Below are positions 17,052 to 23,638 of a stretch of 64,000 nt of DNA, piece after piece (the stretch's first letter is position 1; each line of letters begins with the position of its first letter). The notes under the pieces are model-generated. The model searched no databases. It was not told where the DNA came from and saw only the letters and a list, made by a program, of their open reading frames with translations. The DNA is taken from the NCBI GenBank assembly GCA_947451525.1, contig CANFZM010000010.1:1-64000 (forward strand), read 5' to 3'. The position numbers and the translations under genes were made by a program. This stretch comes from Flavobacteriaceae bacterium (GTDB lineage Bacteria > Bacteroidota > Bacteroidia > Flavobacteriales > Flavobacteriaceae).

Positions 17052-17339
17052 GTGAACAAGTCCGTAAACATAGCAACAATTTTTCCCAAACACTTATTTT
17101 GGGACATGGATTATAGTAAACTTAATCTTTCTAAAGATAAAGCTATTATTATCCCAAGGGCTTTGTTTGCAACAACTCCAGAAACATTTGAAACAGATAT
17201 TCAAAAATTAGAAGAACTATATTCTACTAAAGATATTGTTAAATACTTAAAATTAACAACAGAAAACATCAGTAACAAAGTTTGTATAAGTGTGGCAAAA
17301 AGATACAATGTAAAGCCATTTCTACGTTTTTCACTATAA
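17052..17339 (+). CDS. Hypothetical protein, resembles DUF6922-type antitoxin-like proteins
   Basis: The 95-aa frame starts with GTG; an ATG lies at 17106. The pattern 'LFWDMDYSKLNLSKDKAIIIPRAL' followed by helices ending 'RYNVKPFLRF' resembles small Bacteroidota proteins (DUF6922) found next to AbiE-type nucleotidyltransferase toxins. No toxin partner is seen beside it, so it may be an orphan. A TATTTTTG box (17040-17047) lies so close that either the GTG message is leaderless or the ATG is used. A hairpin terminator (17462-17506) follows. Confidence 0.55.
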   Translation: MNKSVNIATIFPKHLFWDMDYSKLNLSKDKAIIIPRALFATTPETFETDIQKLEELYSTKDIVKYLKLTTENISNKVCISVAKRYNVKPFLRFSL

Positions 17340-17461
17340 TTTATCAAGGCAGCTAAAACTAATAAAGCCCAATAAACAAAGGTGTTTTTTGTTGTGAACA
17401 AAGATTAATTGTTAAAAATTTTGGTAAATTATTCATATGTATTTATATTTACATCAATCGT

Positions 17462-17506
17462 ACCAGTAGCGCTTCCCATAAGAACAGCCTTCTGGTCTTT
17501 TTTTTT
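17462..17506 (+). terminator. Hairpin h1 with T-run, conserved with h2
   Basis: ACCAG ... CTGGT closes a hairpin whose loop GCTTCCCATAAGAACAGC is nearly identical to that of h2 at 18961-19004. A T-run follows. It ends the 17052 gene and precedes the TAC operon. Confidence 0.7.
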
Positions 17507-17548
17507 ATTTTTTTTGAAAATTAGTATATTTTTGTTAATTATCACTAA

Positions 17549-17568
17549 ATTTCACTTATAAGTGAAAT
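17549..17568. promoter_or_regulatory. Perfect 20-bp palindrome, likely TAC operator
   Basis: ATTTCACTTATAAGTGAAAT is its own reverse complement. It ends 7 bp before the TACCTTTG -7 box (17576-17583), where a bound antitoxin would block RNA polymerase. Autoregulation is the rule for HigBA-type modules; binding here is inferred. Confidence 0.7.
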
Positions 17569-17575
17569 ATTTATC

Positions 17576-17583
17576 TACCTTTG
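17576..17583 (+). promoter_or_regulatory. -7 box of the TAC operon
   Basis: TACCTTTG matches TAnnTTTG exactly and lies 17 bp ahead of the ATG at 17601. This favours ATG 17601 over the GTG at 17562, which would lie upstream of transcription start. Confidence 0.65.
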
Positions 17584-17600
17584 TAAACCTTTTTAGAGTA

Positions 17601-18098
17601 ATGAATTGCGAAATAGTAAAATTAGAAGAGTTTAGTGGTAATCAAGCTTCAATATATTCTATTTATATTGAGGAAGAGAAGATGACTTTATACGACAGAT
17701 TTATTATTGAAAATAAAGTGCGATTTTTAACTGAAATAACGGATATTAATAAAAGACTTATCAATATTGGCAAAATTGGTGCGCGAGAAAATTTCTTTAA
17801 AATTAATGAAGGTAACCCAGGTGATGGAGTATGTGCTTTATATGATAACCCAAATTCAAATTTACGACTGTATTGCATAAGATATGGTACAAGTATTGTT
17901 TTAATTGGAGGTGGTGGCTATAAACCAAAAACGATAAGAGCTTTACAAGAGGATGAAAAACTCAATGAAGAAAATGATTTTCTTAAGCAACTTTCTAAAG
18001 AAATCAAACAAAGAATGTTAGATAAAGAATTAAAATTTACTACCGATTATTTAGATTTTGAAGGAGATATTAACTTTAATTTTAATGATGATGAATAA
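17601..18098 (+). CDS. HigB/RelE-like toxin of a TAC module
   Basis: The 165-aa protein matches RelE/HigB-superfamily Bacteroidota toxins in its core: 'IGKIGARENFFKINEGNPGD', 'VCALYDNPNSNLRLYCIRYG' and 'IVLIGGGGYKPKTIRALQ'. Such toxins are ribosome-dependent mRNA interferases. It is longer than classic HigB (about 90 aa). The antitoxin frame opens inside its last codons. ATG 17601 is chosen because the promoter lies directly upstream. The order toxin-antitoxin-chaperone is that of known TAC systems. Confidence 0.75.
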   Translation: MNCEIVKLEEFSGNQASIYSIYIEEEKMTLYDRFIIENKVRFLTEITDINKRLINIGKIGARENFFKINEGNPGDGVCALYDNPNSNLRLYCIRYGTSIVLIGGGGYKPKTIRALQEDEKLNEENDFLKQLSKEIKQRMLDKELKFTTDYLDFEGDINFNFNDDE

Positions 18099-18510
18099 CA
18101 AACCTAGAACTTACAAAAGCCCTATACTTTCAGAACTTATTGAAAATATTTCTCAAGAAGAACTGGAGAAAACAGAAAGCAAAATGCGTCTTGCTGTAAA
18201 AATTGCTGATGCAATTAAAGCTAAAGGGTATGGAAAAACTGAATTTGCAAAAAAAATCAAGAAAAACAATTCCGAAATAAGCAAATGGTTAAGTGGTACT
18301 CACAATTTCACTCACGATACACTAATTCTTTTACAAAAAGAACTAGATGTTAATTTAGTTAATTCTGTGATAAATGAAAAGATAGAAATTAAAAACATAC
18401 ATATAGTAGCTCAAAGTTCAAATAGCTCAAACAATAATTTTAATTTATCTAGAATATTTAATTTCAAAAAAACTGTTTATGTAAATACATATTCACTTTC
18501 TACAATTTAA
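18085..18510 (+). CDS. XRE-type antitoxin with chaperone-dependent tail
   Basis: The protein of about 141 aa has a helical N-terminus, a Cro/C1 helix-turn-helix ('GYGKTEFAKKIKKNNSEISK', 'WLSGTHNFTHDTLILLQKEL') and a C-terminal extension rich in Ser, Asn and aromatic residues (from about 110). In TAC systems this tail is the chaperone addiction region that makes the antitoxin unstable without its SecB-like partner. Three ATGs in a row (18085, 18088, 18091) overlap the toxin end; which is used is open. It should also bind the palindrome at 17549. Confidence 0.75.
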   Translation: MMMNNKPRTYKSPILSELIENISQEELEKTESKMRLAVKIADAIKAKGYGKTEFAKKIKKNNSEISKWLSGTHNFTHDTLILLQKELDVNLVNSVINEKIEIKNIHIVAQSSNSSNNNFNLSRIFNFKKTVYVNTYSLSTI

Positions 18511-18512
18511 TT

Positions 18513-18932
18513 ATGGAACAAGAAAAAAATATTAGCTTTAGGTTAAAGAATATAGAATTTTCGGAATCAAGTATAGTAGGCATTGATTACACAATAAGTA
18601 CTGATACAATTTTCAAATTCAATATTAACATAGAGCATTTAGTAAACATCGATGAAAATTGGATTGCTATAAAACCAAATATTGAAATATTTACAGAAGA
18701 AAGTGATGTCATTTTAGGTAAACTTTCATCAAGTTTAATTTTTGAATTTGAAAATTTAGCTAGTTATGTTGTAGAAAAAGAAGTGAAATTACCTTCAGAC
18801 ATCATTATTGCAATAAACTCAATTTCAATTTCAACAATTCGTGGTATAATGTTTTCTACATTTAAAGGAACGTATTTACACAATGCCTTTTTACCTGTAA
18901 TAGATCCTAAGGCATTTAATATTGAAAAATAG
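18513..18932 (+). CDS. SecB-like chaperone of the TAC module
   Basis: The 139-aa protein fits the SecB fold: N-terminal 'FRLKNIEFSES' strand, central beta segments, and the C-terminal signature 'SISTIRGIMFSTFKG' 'TYLHNAFLPVIDPKAF'. Housekeeping SecB is absent from most Bacteroidota, and the gene stands 2 bp behind the antitoxin, so it is best read as the third gene of a toxin-antitoxin-chaperone operon, where it stabilises the antitoxin. Hairpin terminator h2 follows. Confidence 0.75.
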   Translation: MEQEKNISFRLKNIEFSESSIVGIDYTISTDTIFKFNINIEHLVNIDENWIAIKPNIEIFTEESDVILGKLSSSLIFEFENLASYVVEKEVKLPSDIIIAINSISISTIRGIMFSTFKGTYLHNAFLPVIDPKAFNIEK

Positions 18933-18960
18933 TTTTTAAATTATTTTAAAAAATGATTGC

Positions 18961-19004
18961 ACCAGTAATGCTTCCCATTAGAACAGCTTACTGGTCTTTT
19001 TTTT
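18961..19004 (+). terminator. Hairpin h2 with T-run
   Basis: ACCAGTAA pairs with TTACTGGT, with inner GCT/AGC and the loop TTCCCATTAGAAC shared almost exactly with h1. A run of eight T follows. It ends the TAC operon. Confidence 0.75.
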
Positions 19005-19027
19005 AAAATAAAGTAGAAAAAATTAAT

Positions 19028-19077
19028 TATCTCATTCAGCTGCACAAAATCCTCGTTTAGTCCAAGTATTCCTAAAC
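19028..19077 (+). repeat. Repeat A2 (50 bp identical to A1)
   Basis: Identical to 16291-16340 over 50 bp; see A1. Here it precedes B2, whereas A1 follows B1. Confidence 0.85.
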
Positions 19078-19169
19078 TCAAATCTTTGTTTGTTTCATTT
19101 CGCTAATTTCATTTCCAATAGCGAGAATGTATTTCTTCGTTCGGTGATTAAAAGGATGTTTTACATTTC

Positions 19170-19275
19170 AAATGCCACTCCTTTGCCAACGCTCCAAAAA
19201 AAATTACTGGCACAGTTTTTAGAAAAAACACGTACGCTTCGCAACTTGCGCCAGTAATTTTTTCCCCCAAGCTTC
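19170..19275 (+). repeat. Repeat B2 with internal hairpin
   Basis: Related to 16150-16255. AAATTACTGGC (19201-19211) and GCCAGTAATTT (19250-19260) form a perfect stem around the conserved TTTTTAGAAAAAACAC segment. Confidence 0.7.
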
Positions 19276-19276
19276 T

Positions 19277-19359
19277 TTACATAATGTGGCATTATAGTGC
19301 ATAAAGAAACACCCTGCTTCTAATGAAAATCAAGGATGCACTATAATAACATTATGTAA
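19277..19359. repeat. Long inverted repeat
   Basis: TTACATAATG...ATTATAGTGCA (19277-19301) pairs with TGCACTATAATAACATTATGTAA (in part; 19337-19359). The loop is 35 nt. About 20 pairs with one small bulge. Confidence 0.7.
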
Positions 19360-19682
19360 AAAAGCCGCGACACCCAACCCGCTTGCCAGTGGCTCTAGGG
19401 CAACTTTTTGAGCAGCTTCCATCGCACCAGCCGGCTACTCAAAAAACCACCCTTCGCCACTGTCTTCAAGAACGTTTGGCTTTTCATCAGAAACTTTACG
19501 GTTACCAGTTTTTTCAAGAACTTTTCCGTTAACTGTTTTTAGCAACTTTATCCATAAATCGGATTTATAGTTTCATTGCTTCTGCGCGTGCCTTAACCTT
19601 TCCAATAGCCATATTACAATACATTCAACTTTCGATTCTAAACACGTATCAGGCACCCACAAAACCAAAATTCCCAGCAAGA

Positions 19683-19861
19683 GTATCTTTTTTTATTTGC
19701 TACAACTTCAGTAGTAATTGCTTTCACCTTAGCGAATGCCCTTAAATTTCCAATACCAATCTTTCGTAAAATGGAACCCTAAATTTCAAAACAACACTCA
19801 GGGCATCCGCTAAACCTAAAAGCAATCAGAAATTATCAATAAGCAAATAAAAAAACGATAC
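19683..19861. repeat. Very long imperfect inverted repeat
   Basis: GTATCTTTTTTTATTTGCT (19683-19701) pairs with AGCAAATAAAAAAACGATAC (19842-19861), and an inner block ATTGCTTTCACCTTAGCG / ATGCCCT (19717-19741) pairs with 19799-19826. The arms are about 60 nt each. Confidence 0.65.
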
Positions 19862-20016
19862 CCTTGCCCGCGCTTCTGCCCCGTCGCACTCGGCAAGTGT
19901 TTGCATTGTTTTTTGAAGATGCCATTCCTTTTCAGAACAACTATTTTAGTAATTCATAATTTGCAATTCATAATTACGTTTAGGCATCCTCAAAAAAACA
20001 AGTAGTACGAAAGAGT

Positions 20017-20092
20017 GTGAAATTTCGTTACGGGATGAAAAATCGTTTGATTTAAAATTTGGATATTTCATCCCTCCACCAAAATTTCACAC
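20017..20092. repeat. Two-part inverted repeat
   Basis: GTGTGAAATTT (20017-20027) pairs with AAATTTCACAC (20082-20092), and inside it GGGATGAAA (20034-20042) pairs with TTTCATCCC (20066-20074). Confidence 0.7.
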
Positions 20093-20231
20093 CCTTTCCC
20101 AAGACGTTTATCTTTCAATTCAACACCCAAAAACACAATCCCACTCCGATTCCATACTAATTTTAAAATAACATTTACAATTCGGAAACAAAACAAAAAA
20201 ATAAAAAAAAAGGAAGCAAAGATAAGTTCCA

Positions 20232-20328
20232 GGTTTACAATAAAGCAAGTTCAAGCCCTTCGGGTTTCAGATAAAATCTCCACCCTATCGGGTAGTATTT
20301 TATCTGAAAAACTTGCTTTATTGAAACC
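20232..20328. repeat. Branched inverted repeat
   Basis: GGTTTACAATAAAGCAAGTT (20232-20251) pairs with AACTTGCTTTATTGAAACC (20310-20328), TTTCAGATAAAAT (20265-20277) with ATTTTATCTGAAA (20297-20309), and two small hairpins (20252-20266, 20282-20293) sit in between, so the fold is branched. Confidence 0.7.
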
Positions 20329-20471
20329 TTCCACTTGAACAAATGGCTTTCTTTTTTTCTTTTTTTTCTTTTGAAATGTTTTATGAGTCGAGCATCGCGA
20401 GACGAATTTGAATTTATCCAGAAAATTCGCATAAAATTGAAAAATAGTATCAATTTTTAAAGCCAAATGTT

Positions 20472-20894
20472 ATGCTGAAATTTTCTATTAAAACCCACCG
20501 AAAAGACGCTATTTATTCTAAACCTCATTTATTTCTTTTGAACAAAGGAATGAATAGCGGAAAGCCTCAAAAAGAACCTTTTACAAATAGTTTCGTTATC
20601 CTATTTGAAAACGAATCCGATTTTGATTTAATAAATCTCACCGCTTTTGCCCTTTGGAAAACAAAATTTTGGCATCCTTTTCTTTGCGGCTCCGTTATTC
20701 CTTTTTTGCGTTTAAAAGACATAAGAAAAGAATTTGAAACCAAAGTAAATCAAGAAATTAAGGACCATCAGGAGCACCTTAAAAACATGGAAACGCTAAA
20801 ACTTTTAGAACAAAGCGAAAAGCGTTTCCTTGAAAACTTAAATCTTATCAATGATCTACGAAGAGTAATTTTATATCGATACTGCAATCGTTAA
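20472..20894 (+). CDS. Conserved mobile-element hypothetical protein (DUF6943-like)
   Basis: The 140-aa protein lacks signal peptide and membrane segments. 'NKGMNSGKPQKEPFTNSFVI', 'LWKTKFWHPFLCGSVIPFLR' and a C-terminal coiled helix are the pattern of a protein family common in Bacteroidota mobile elements (DUF6943, from memory). Function is unknown. It lies at the right border of the hairpin-rich region; a link to that structure is a guess. Confidence 0.65.
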   Translation: MLKFSIKTHRKDAIYSKPHLFLLNKGMNSGKPQKEPFTNSFVILFENESDFDLINLTAFALWKTKFWHPFLCGSVIPFLRLKDIRKEFETKVNQEIKDHQEHLKNMETLKLLEQSEKRFLENLNLINDLRRVILYRYCNR

Positions 20895-21027
20895 ATCAAA
20901 TATAAAGTTTCTTTTTTGCGCTTAAGTTGCTAAATAAGGGCTACTTAAAAGCAATATATACCCACCACTTAAATAAATAGGGTTAAACTAGTGCAAAGCA
21001 TTTTTAAAAAATGATAATAACAAAAAA

Positions 21028-21046
21028 AGCTCCGAAAAACGGAGCT
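21028..21046 (-). terminator. Terminator of the minus-strand cassette
   Basis: AGCTCCG (21028-21034) and CGGAGCT (21040-21046) form the stem; on the minus strand a run of T follows. Confidence 0.8.
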
Positions 21047-21076
21047 AATTTTGTTTTAAATTTTGAAATGTAAAGA

Positions 21077-21334
21077 TTATTCTTTGGTTTGTTCTATCTT
21101 GGGTTCTGGTTCTTCTTCCGATTTTACAGCAGTCTGAGAAACTACCGAAATAATGCTACCGCCAAGAACCAAATAACCCGCAGCAGAAACTAAACCAACA
21201 GGAATGGCAACAGGAGAAGCAATAATAATTCCTCCAACACTTGCCAAAGCAACTCCGATATTTCGCAAAATTTTAAACCATTTTGGAGTAGGAGCCTGAA
21301 CTCGTGCAACCAAATCCATTTTTTTATTTTTCAT
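21077..21334 (-). CDS. Small two-helix membrane protein
   Basis: The 85-aa protein has two hydrophobic stretches ('NIGVALASVGGIIIASPVAI' and 'GLVSAAGYLVLGGSIISVVS') and an acidic, proline-rich tail. Size and shape resemble phage holins, but similarity of shape is all I can offer. It is the last gene of a four-gene minus-strand operon and overlaps the gene before it by 11 bp. Confidence 0.65.
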   Translation of the reverse strand: MKNKKMDLVARVQAPTPKWFKILRNIGVALASVGGIIIASPVAIPVGLVSAAGYLVLGGSIISVVSQTAVKSEEEPEPKIEQTKE

Positions 21335-21587
21335 AGTCGTGAGTGTTAAAAATTAATAGTTCTAAATTATTTAGTCTTTTTTCTAAATATTCTACTTTCT
21401 GATTTAGCAAATCATTGCCGCTTTTAAATTCTGTTTTAATAATCAATGCCATTGTTTTGACCTCAATTAAATCTTTTTCCATTCGTTTAAAATCGGTATG
21501 TAATTGCTTGATGAAATAGGCCACAACAGAAAGTAAAATACTAATCAAAGATCCAAAAAGCACAGTTATATTATTTACGTTTTCCAT
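21324..21587 (-). CDS. Small membrane-anchored coiled-coil protein
   Basis: The 87-aa protein has one N-terminal membrane helix ('ITVLFGSLISILLSVVAYFI') and a coiled coil of about 55 residues. It resembles XhlA-type accessory proteins of phage lysis cassettes in outline, without a sure match. It lies 12 bp behind the DUF5675 gene and overlaps the next gene, so the four genes form one operon. Confidence 0.65.
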   Translation of the reverse strand: MENVNNITVLFGSLISILLSVVAYFIKQLHTDFKRMEKDLIEVKTMALIIKTEFKSGNDLLNQKVEYLEKRLNNLELLIFNTHDYEK

Positions 21588-21599
21588 TGGGTATTGATT

Positions 21600-22052
21600 T
21601 TAAAATTGAAAATTATTTTCAATAGTTATTTTATTGTTTTCAACTTTTGCAAGTGCCAACAATTTTGGATAAATCATTTTGTAAGCTGCCACACTTTGAG
21701 ATACTTGATAATTGCCATCAACAAACTGAAAGCCAAAACCGCAAAGCGGACAACCTGCCGTTTCTTTTATTGTATTTCCGGTATGAATATAAACATAACT
21801 AAAATTGGGTATTCCGGTTATTTCTATCATTCCTTCGTGAAGTTTCCCCAGGGCTTTTTTATAAACTGCATTTTTTCCTCCCCTAGTATTTAATCTAAAA
21901 GAAAAAGTTCCAGAGGGTATTGCAATTTGAGAAGCTATTTTTGTTTCTCTAATCTTATCCTCTAATAAATAACATTGAAAGATTCCTTCAATATACAATT
22001 GGCTTAGCGTACTTTCTTTGCCCTGTGCTACTCTTATTATTTTACTTTCCAT
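21600..22052 (-). CDS. DUF5675 family protein
   Basis: The 150-aa protein shows the DUF5675 pattern: 'YLLEDKIRETKIASQIAIPSG', 'MIEITGIPNFSYVYIHTG' and 'AGCPLCGFGF'. The His and Cys of 'YVYIHTGN...AGCPL' recall L,D-transpeptidase-like folds, and the family is often found with phage-type lysis genes, so a wall-active role is possible but unproven. The gene lies between a terminator hairpin (22082-22106) and the coiled-coil gene. Confidence 0.75.
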   Translation of the reverse strand: MESKIIRVAQGKESTLSQLYIEGIFQCYLLEDKIRETKIASQIAIPSGTFSFRLNTRGGKNAVYKKALGKLHEGMIEITGIPNFSYVYIHTGNTIKETAGCPLCGFGFQFVDGNYQVSQSVAAYKMIYPKLLALAKVENNKITIENNFQF

Positions 22053-22081
22053 AATTGTAATCTATTTGTGTTTACATAAAA

Positions 22082-22106
22082 AATCCCTCGTTTTTATGGA
22101 GGGATT
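22082..22106 (-). terminator. Hairpin between the MARQKG-type gene and the DUF5675 gene
   Basis: AATCCCTC (22082-22089) and GAGGGATT (22099-22106) form the stem with T residues after it on the minus strand. It may partly end transcription so that the first gene is expressed more than the rest. Confidence 0.7.
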
Positions 22107-22120
22107 AATCAGTTTTTTTT

Positions 22121-22924
22121 CTAAAAAGCATCCTCAACTTTTAAGCAGTTGCCACTTGAAAACAAGTAGAAATTTCCACCAACTCGTTGGTAGAACTCAA
22201 TTCCGATGCATTGTAAAACAGTAACATTTGCTGTTGGAAGAACTGCGCCAGGTAAAGTTGCTGTAACAGTTGTAGCAGGAACTAGAGCATACAAATCCAA
22301 GAAGCCACTGTATTGAATATCGTTTATCTCATTCAAGTCAGCATCCATAGAATCATAACTGTTTGTGGTAGCGTTGTATTCAAAATCACTCACTACAGAA
22401 AGCGAAGTAATCAAACGGAAATGAGTTGCACCTGATGGAGCATTAACCAAATTCGCTGGATTAAAAGCATCAACAACAAAATCACCAGTTTCTCTATCAA
22501 CTCCGTGAGTTAATGAGTAAGGAGCGTTGAAAATTCCATTGAAAGAAGAATTTTTGTCAAACTCAAATCCTTTCAAGTAACTACGTTGCGTAGTGATTTC
22601 AATTTTACGATACCCTCTGGCTTCCGTTTGGTCTTCCAAGTTGATTTTCTTCATTATAGAAGTCAATCTTCCAGTTACTTGGCTATCCGCCATTTGTTTC
22701 ATCAATTGTGATAATCCAGTACGAACCGATTTTCCTGCTTTGGCGCAAGCCCCAAATTCGTTCATATTCTCACGAGTTCTCTCAAATTCAGGAGCAGTCA
22801 TTACTTGATCACTAGTTGGTCCGCCAACCATCCCAGCGAAGTAGCCTTCTTGTCCTTTAATTTTAAAATGTCGAATATCTCCAAGAGTTCCAACATACTT
22901 AATAACACCTTTTTGTCTTGCCAT
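22121..22924 (-). CDS. Conserved Bacteroidota hypothetical protein (MARQKG start)
   Basis: The 267-aa protein belongs to a family I know from Bacteroidota accessory regions, with the N-terminal pattern 'MARQKGVIKYVGTLGDIRHF' and 'FERTRENMNEFGACAKAGKS', then 'ITTQRSYLKGFEFDKNSSFN' and a beta-rich C-terminal half. No function is known to me; the regular N-terminal part and high level implied by a downstream terminator would fit a structural protein. The start at 22924 is chosen over the ATG at 22972 because the family begins at this methionine. Confidence 0.75.
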   Translation of the reverse strand: MARQKGVIKYVGTLGDIRHFKIKGQEGYFAGMVGGPTSDQVMTAPEFERTRENMNEFGACAKAGKSVRTGLSQLMKQMADSQVTGRLTSIMKKINLEDQTEARGYRKIEITTQRSYLKGFEFDKNSSFNGIFNAPYSLTHGVDRETGDFVVDAFNPANLVNAPSGATHFRLITSLSVVSDFEYNATTNSYDSMDADLNEINDIQYSGFLDLYALVPATTVTATLPGAVLPTANVTVLQCIGIEFYQRVGGNFYLFSSGNCLKVEDAF

Positions 22925-23021
22925 TTTTTTAAGATTTAAAAAGTTAATAATTAGATTAAATTCATATGACAAATTTCAATGATTATCTTTGATTATCAAT
23001 AACTTAAATAATTGTAAATCA

Positions 23022-23513
23022 ATGCAATACAACGCAAAAGCACCGTATATAGTGGAAACCCATTGGCAAATTGAAGAAGTCTTAGATGGAGATAGCATCA
23101 TCATTTGCAATCGTTTCACTAAAATGAAAAAAGAAATCCGACTTTATGGCTTGGATGCACCAGAAGTAAAACTAAATAGGAAGATGAAAGAAGATGAAGA
23201 GAAAAGCAGTTTACCAGCCGAGTTACTGCTCCAATTTGGTTTGCAATCCCTGTACTTTGTTTTGTCGGTTGCACCGCCTAAAACGACTGTAACTATCATT
23301 ACGGAACAGGAGAATTATTACGACTACTGGAACAGGCAGTTAGGATATGTAATTTTGCCTAGTGGATTATGTTTAAATGATTTACTTTTACAAAATGGAT
23401 ATGCAAAAGCAAGCCACAATTATTATTGTGGTAGGTTAGAAGAATTCCAAGTATTAAACCGCATGGCGCAGCTTAATAATAAAGGGATTTATAGCTTTGT
23501 AAAAAAGTTTTAA
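23022..23513 (+). CDS. Staphylococcal-nuclease-like (thermonuclease) protein
   Basis: The 163-aa protein has the SNase fold: 'VLDGDSIII' (calcium-binding Asp), 'IRLYGLDAPEVK' (catalytic Arg and downstream Asp/Glu), the insertion 'EDEEKSSLPAEL', and 'DYWNRQLGYVILPSG' (second catalytic Arg). It should cut DNA or RNA and has no clear signal peptide. ATG 23022 is chosen; an in-frame TTG at 22989 would only add eleven residues. It is the last gene before the proposed right end of the island; the GTTGTAC pair starts 3 bp after its stop. Confidence 0.85.
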   Translation: MQYNAKAPYIVETHWQIEEVLDGDSIIICNRFTKMKKEIRLYGLDAPEVKLNRKMKEDEEKSSLPAELLLQFGLQSLYFVLSVAPPKTTVTIITEQENYYDYWNRQLGYVILPSGLCLNDLLLQNGYAKASHNYYCGRLEEFQVLNRMAQLNNKGIYSFVKKF

Positions 23514-23516
23514 TTT

Positions 23517-23534
23517 GTTGTACTTATGTTGTAC
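23517..23534 (+). promoter_or_regulatory. Paired GTTGTAC heptamers, right end of island
   Basis: GTTGTAC at 23517-23523 and 23528-23534, period 11 bp, same orientation as the left pair at 400-418. Candidate arm-type sites for the integrase; inferred. Confidence 0.45.
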
Positions 23535-23595
23535 TAACTTAATATAAATTTTTAAAAGTATCAATAAAATATAACTCTTACAGGCGTAAAGAGTA

Positions 23596-23608
23596 TATAT
23601 ACTAGTTA
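23596..23608 (+). other. Candidate attR core (13-bp direct repeat)
   Basis: TATATACTAGTTA, identical to 274-286. Sequence right of it ('GCTGTCAGCATAAAAAACG') would join the left flank after clean excision of about 23.3 kb. Confidence 0.6.
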
Positions 23609-23638
23609 GCTGTCAGCATAAAAAACGAAAAATCAAAA

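Larger units (their letters stand above)
18933..20471. other. 1.5-kb hairpin-rich non-coding region
   Basis: No open frame of note exists. The stretch holds terminator h2, repeats A2 and B2, and at least six long inverted repeats: 19201-19260, 19277-19359, 19387-19462, 19683-19861, 20017-20092 and 20232-20328. It also has more GC and more direct-repeat fragments than the genes around it. An origin of transfer, a single-strand origin or a structured RNA are all possible. Confidence 0.65.

Noticed and set aside
16150..19275. CRISPR array
   Set aside because: Only two copies of each repeat, more than 2 kb apart, with genes between; no regular spacers and no cas genes in the window.
18933..20471. 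Retron or group II intron
   Set aside because: Long stems invite the idea, but no reverse transcriptase gene lies in or near the region and no domain V-like hairpin was recognised.
21077..22924. Complete prophage
   Set aside because: The cassette looks phage-like in outline, but terminase, portal, capsid and tail genes are all missing.
22925..22972. Longer start of the MARQKG-type protein
   Set aside because: The family begins at MARQKG; the 16 residues upstream lie in the leader.
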